From an uncultured Prevotellaceae bacterium (GTDB lineage Bacteria > Bacteroidota > Bacteroidia > Bacteroidales > Bacteroidaceae): 35,437 nucleotides of DNA. The notes under the pieces were generated by a model, which had not been told where the DNA came from, ran no database searches, and was given only the letters and a program-made list of their open reading frames with translations. This document shows, piece after piece, positions 33,267 to 35,437 of this stretch. The translations under genes were made by a program, and so were the position numbers. Position 1 is the first letter of the stretch. Every line of letters starts with the position of its first letter. The stretch spans positions 1 to 35,437 of the forward strand of contig CACXUV010000026.1 of assembly GCA_902770845.1 (NCBI GenBank), read 5' to 3'.

Positions 33267-34424
33267 ATGAAAAAATTATTACTTTCGATGGCTGTAGTTG
33301 CTTTTTCGGCACAAGCAGCTTTTGCACAGAGTGCATTGGTAGAGTCAAAAACTACCGATAACTGGTATGTAGGTGTTGCAGCTGGTGCAAGCGTGAAGAC
33401 CACTCACACCGCTATTATGAAGAACTTGAACCCCACTGCAGGCATTCGCATTGGTCGTAACTGGACTCCTGTTGTGGGTTGGGCTGTTGAAGGTCTTGCC
33501 TTCTTTAATGACAAGAAGTTCTATGATGTCTCTACTTTCGTAAAGGCTACCAACGTAAACGCTCTGGGAATATTGAACCTGAGCAACTGGTTCGGTGGTT
33601 ATCAGGGACAGCCCCGCTTCTTTGAGGTTGGTGCTGTTGCAGGTTTCGGTTGGCAGCACATCTTTGGTGTTCCCAAGGGAGTGGACAAAAACATGCTGAC
33701 CTCTAAACTGGGTCTGGACCTGATGTTCAACCTGGGCAGCAAGAAGGCATGGCAGCTCTATCTGGAGCCCTCTATCAATTATGATTTGGACGGTGACTGG
33801 CGCGATGGTTTCACCAACACTCCCAACAACCGTAACAAGTTCGACATCAATGCTTCTGCTCTTCAGTTGCTCGTTGGTCTGAACTACAAGTTCGGCAACT
33901 CTAACGGCAGTCACAACTTCGTGAAGGGTCAGTTCCGCGACCAGGCTGAGATTGATGCTCTGAACGCAAACATCAACGAACTTCGCAGCGCAGCTGACGC
34001 AAAGGATCGCCAGCTTGATGCCAACGCCAAGACCATTGCCCAGCTGCGTGCTGAGCTCGAGGCTTGCAAGAATAAGCCCGCTGCGGTTGAGAAGGACTGC
34101 GACATCAACCTGAATCCTGTTGTGCTCTTCACCTGTGGTAGCAGCCGCATCCAGGCCAACCAGACCATCAACGTTGAGCAGATTGCCAAGTACATGAAGG
34201 AGAACCCCAACGCTCGCGTTCTTATCAACGGTTACGCTTCTCCCGAGGGCAGTGTTAAGCTGAACCAGCGTCTGTCTGAGTCTCGTGCTGCTGCTGTGAA
34301 GGACATGCTCGTTAAGAAGTATGGCATCAGCGCTGATCGTCTGGATGTTAAGGGCAATGGTCCTACCAACAAGATCTTCGATAAGGTTCAGTTCAACCGT
34401 GTTGCTACTTTCCAGTCGAAGTAA
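33267..34424 (+). CDS. OmpA family outer-membrane protein
   Basis: A major outer-membrane protein linking the outer membrane to peptidoglycan. It has 385 residues. Signal peptide residues 1-21 (AFSAQAAFAQ). Residues ~30-215 form a beta-barrel with alternating patterns (WYVGVAAGASVK; GIRIGRNWTPVVGWAVEGLAFF; VGLNYKFG). A short coiled-coil linker (EIDALNANINELRSAADAKDRQLDANAKTIAQL is split by charges) follows at ~230-270. The OmpA C-domain has VLFTCGSSRIQ, LINGYASPEGS and NQRLSESRAAAV with peptidoglycan-binding Asp/Arg type residues. Codon use is biased to few codons, suggesting high expression. It has its own promoter and terminator. Confidence 0.95.
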   Translation: MKKLLLSMAVVAFSAQAAFAQSALVESKTTDNWYVGVAAGASVKTTHTAIMKNLNPTAGIRIGRNWTPVVGWAVEGLAFFNDKKFYDVSTFVKATNVNALGILNLSNWFGGYQGQPRFFEVGAVAGFGWQHIFGVPKGVDKNMLTSKLGLDLMFNLGSKKAWQLYLEPSINYDLDGDWRDGFTNTPNNRNKFDINASALQLLVGLNYKFGNSNGSHNFVKGQFRDQAEIDALNANINELRSAADAKDRQLDANAKTIAQLRAELEACKNKPAAVEKDCDINLNPVVLFTCGSSRIQANQTINVEQIAKYMKENPNARVLINGYASPEGSVKLNQRLSESRAAAVKDMLVKKYGISADRLDVKGNGPTNKIFDKVQFNRVATFQSK

Positions 34425-34450
34425 GAAAAACAACCAGTATTAAACAAATA

Positions 34451-34486
34451 AAAAGCCGGAGCCTGTAATAGGGCTCCGGTTTTTTT
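34451..34486 (+). terminator. Terminator after the OmpA gene
   Basis: CCGGAGCC (34456-34463) pairs with GGCTCCGG (34472-34479), flanked by AAAAG and a TTTTTTT run. A strong rho-independent terminator. The remainder to 34618 shows no feature. Confidence 0.92.
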
Positions 34487-34618
34487 ATATAATACGCAAA
34501 GAAAAAGATGGTGCGAAGAGTTTAATGGGAACTATAGCTCAAGCGAAATTTACTCTACGCAAAGCATTATTTCGTTAAGACAAGAAAGAAACGAAGAAAA
34601 GCTACAGCCGCCAATCAG

Positions 34619-35329
34619 CTAGCTCATGGTGTGCGTGTCAAGATACTGCTGAACATCATCCTTGTAGTTATCTGAAATGGGAATGTACTGATCGCCAAAC
34701 ACCAAGCGAAGACGGTCGATAGCCTTCACCTCAGCCATGTGAACGATGTAAGAACGATGGGTGCGCATGAATTCGGGCTTGGGCAAATGCTCTTCCAGTT
34801 TTTTCATACTCATGAGTGAAAGCACTTTTTCGCCCGACTTCAAAAAGAAACGCACATAGTCCTTGAGCCCCTCAACATAGAGAATGTCGTCGAAGGAAAT
34901 ACGCACCAGTTTGTAGTCGCTCTTCACAAACATGAAGCGGTCGCCATGATACGCATGCTGGTGCAATTGCATGTCTTTCCAATCCAAGGCCTTTCCCGTG
35001 GCACGCAGAAAATCATCATAGGCAATGGGCTTGAGCAAATAGTCGATAGCCGACACCTTGAAGCCATCAACAGCATATTGAGGAAAGGCTGTAGTGAAAA
35101 TGATTTTTGTTTCCCTTGGCAGAATCTTAGCCAGTTCAATACCTGAGAGCTCAGGCATCTGAATGTCGAGCAACAGCAGTTCAACAGGTTTCTCGCGCAG
35201 ATAGCGCATAGCCATCACGGCACTGTTATAGGTGCCCGTGAACTCCAGATAAGGAGTTTTCTGAACATAGCTCTCCAAGAGCTGTGCGGCCAAAGGCTCA
35301 TCGTCAATAATAGCAGTTGTTATGGTCAT
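34619..35329 (-). CDS. LytTR-family response regulator
   Basis: A two-component response regulator with 236 residues. The receiver domain (1-120) has acidic D9-D10 in IIDDEP, phospho-acceptor D55 in LLLLDIQMP, a Thr pair in IIFTTAF and K100 in YLLKP. The LytTR DNA-binding domain (~135-232) has FVKSDYKLVRISFDDILYVEGLKDYVRF, LEEHLPKPEFMRTHRSYIVH and a final YIPISDNYKDDV. It starts 4 nt after the stop of the kinase upstream on the minus strand, so the pair is an operon. Targets are unknown; its partner is cut by the window edge. Confidence 0.95.
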   Translation of the reverse strand: MTITTAIIDDEPLAAQLLESYVQKTPYLEFTGTYNSAVMAMRYLREKPVELLLLDIQMPELSGIELAKILPRETKIIFTTAFPQYAVDGFKVSAIDYLLKPIAYDDFLRATGKALDWKDMQLHQHAYHGDRFMFVKSDYKLVRISFDDILYVEGLKDYVRFFLKSGEKVLSLMSMKKLEEHLPKPEFMRTHRSYIVHMAEVKAIDRLRLVFGDQYIPISDNYKDDVQQYLDTHTMS

Positions 35330-35333
35330 AGAA

Positions 35334-35437
35334 CTAATGGTAAGTTATTGATATTCGCGATCGATAGGTTGTGCCGTCAGGGCTCACGCCCTTCTGCCAT
35401 GTGTATTTTCCGGGATAGGCCAAATCCAGTCTTCGCT
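35334..35437 (-). CDS. LytS-type sensor histidine kinase, C-terminal fragment
   Basis: The last 34 codons of a gene whose rest lies outside the window. On the minus strand the frame reads RRLDLAYPGKYTWQKGVSP and ends RSRISITYH, stop at 35336-35334. The pattern RL-x-L-x-YPG is the typical end of the ATPase domain in LytS/YehU-type sensor kinases, in agreement with the LytTR regulator 4 nt downstream. It is not in the list of longer frames because it is cut at the edge. Confidence 0.75.
   Translation of the reverse strand, partial: RRLDLAYPGKYTWQKGVSPDGTTYRSRISITYH

Noticed and set aside
33345-34433. 362-aa minus-strand frame over the OmpA gene
   Set aside because: Antisense to a highly expressed-type porin gene and ends at its terminator region; codon bias of ompA explains the open frame.

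Overview
The window looks like a chromosomal segment of a Bacteroidales bacterium, most likely Prevotella or a close relative (Prevotellaceae). The evidence is the repeated Bacteroidetes-type promoter (-7 box TAnnTTTG, sometimes with TTTG 19-20 nt upstream), A-rich leaders instead of clear Shine-Dalgarno sites, a GldE-type CNNM/CBS protein next to ssb, a DUF4924 protein, an acidic-signal surface lipoprotein, a LytTR two-component pair and secreted enzymes with Bacteroidales-style C-terminal tails. No phage, transposase, CRISPR array or rRNA is visible.

Layout. 1-330: three tRNA genes (Leu-CAG, Leu-GAG, Gly-GCC). 353-2729: an unknown conserved-type protein, ssb and gldE. 2752-5684: a divergent pair made of a C11 clostripain-like lipoprotein protease (-) and a secreted GH25 lysozyme (+), then a LysE-type exporter whose 3' end carries a 27-bp direct repeat. 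5766-7181: DUF4924 protein and rfbD. 7194-8644: a broken sensor-kinase-like gene (-). 8842-14775: a same-strand housekeeping run prfC, threonylcarbamoyl-AMP synthase, HAD phosphatase, ClC channel, fmt. 14890-18612: a large single-chain type IIG restriction-modification enzyme, followed by a hairpin-rich AT-rich spacer and a 37-codon small ORF just upstream of rpe.

19753-20352 is an ECF-like sigma factor (-), convergent with rpe and divergent from thrS. The usual thrS-infC-rpmI-rplT translation cluster is split by a GH27 alpha-galactosidase gene, with a terminator after thrS and a well-formed promoter before infC. A secreted SGNH esterase with a carbohydrate-binding-like tail follows rplT. 28204-29079 is rfbA (-). 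29208-32139 holds an unknown 210-aa protein, a coiled-coil protein, zapA and rny (cell division and RNA decay). 32300-33097 is a lone cobS-like gene (-) with an altered signature motif, divergent from an abundant-type OmpA porin (33267-34424). The right edge (-) has a LytTR response regulator and the last codons of its partner LytS-type kinase.

Most genes are core functions. The accessory or changeable parts are the restriction enzyme with its spacer and small ORF, the two carbohydrate-active enzymes around the IF3/L35/L20 operon, the decayed kinase and the orphan cobS. I do not see a clearly new multi-gene system. The best leads are the restriction enzyme/small-ORF locus with its compositional step in the target-recognition region, the coiled-coil partner of ZapA, and the altered CobS. 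Family assignments come from reading motifs in the translations; no database search was possible.
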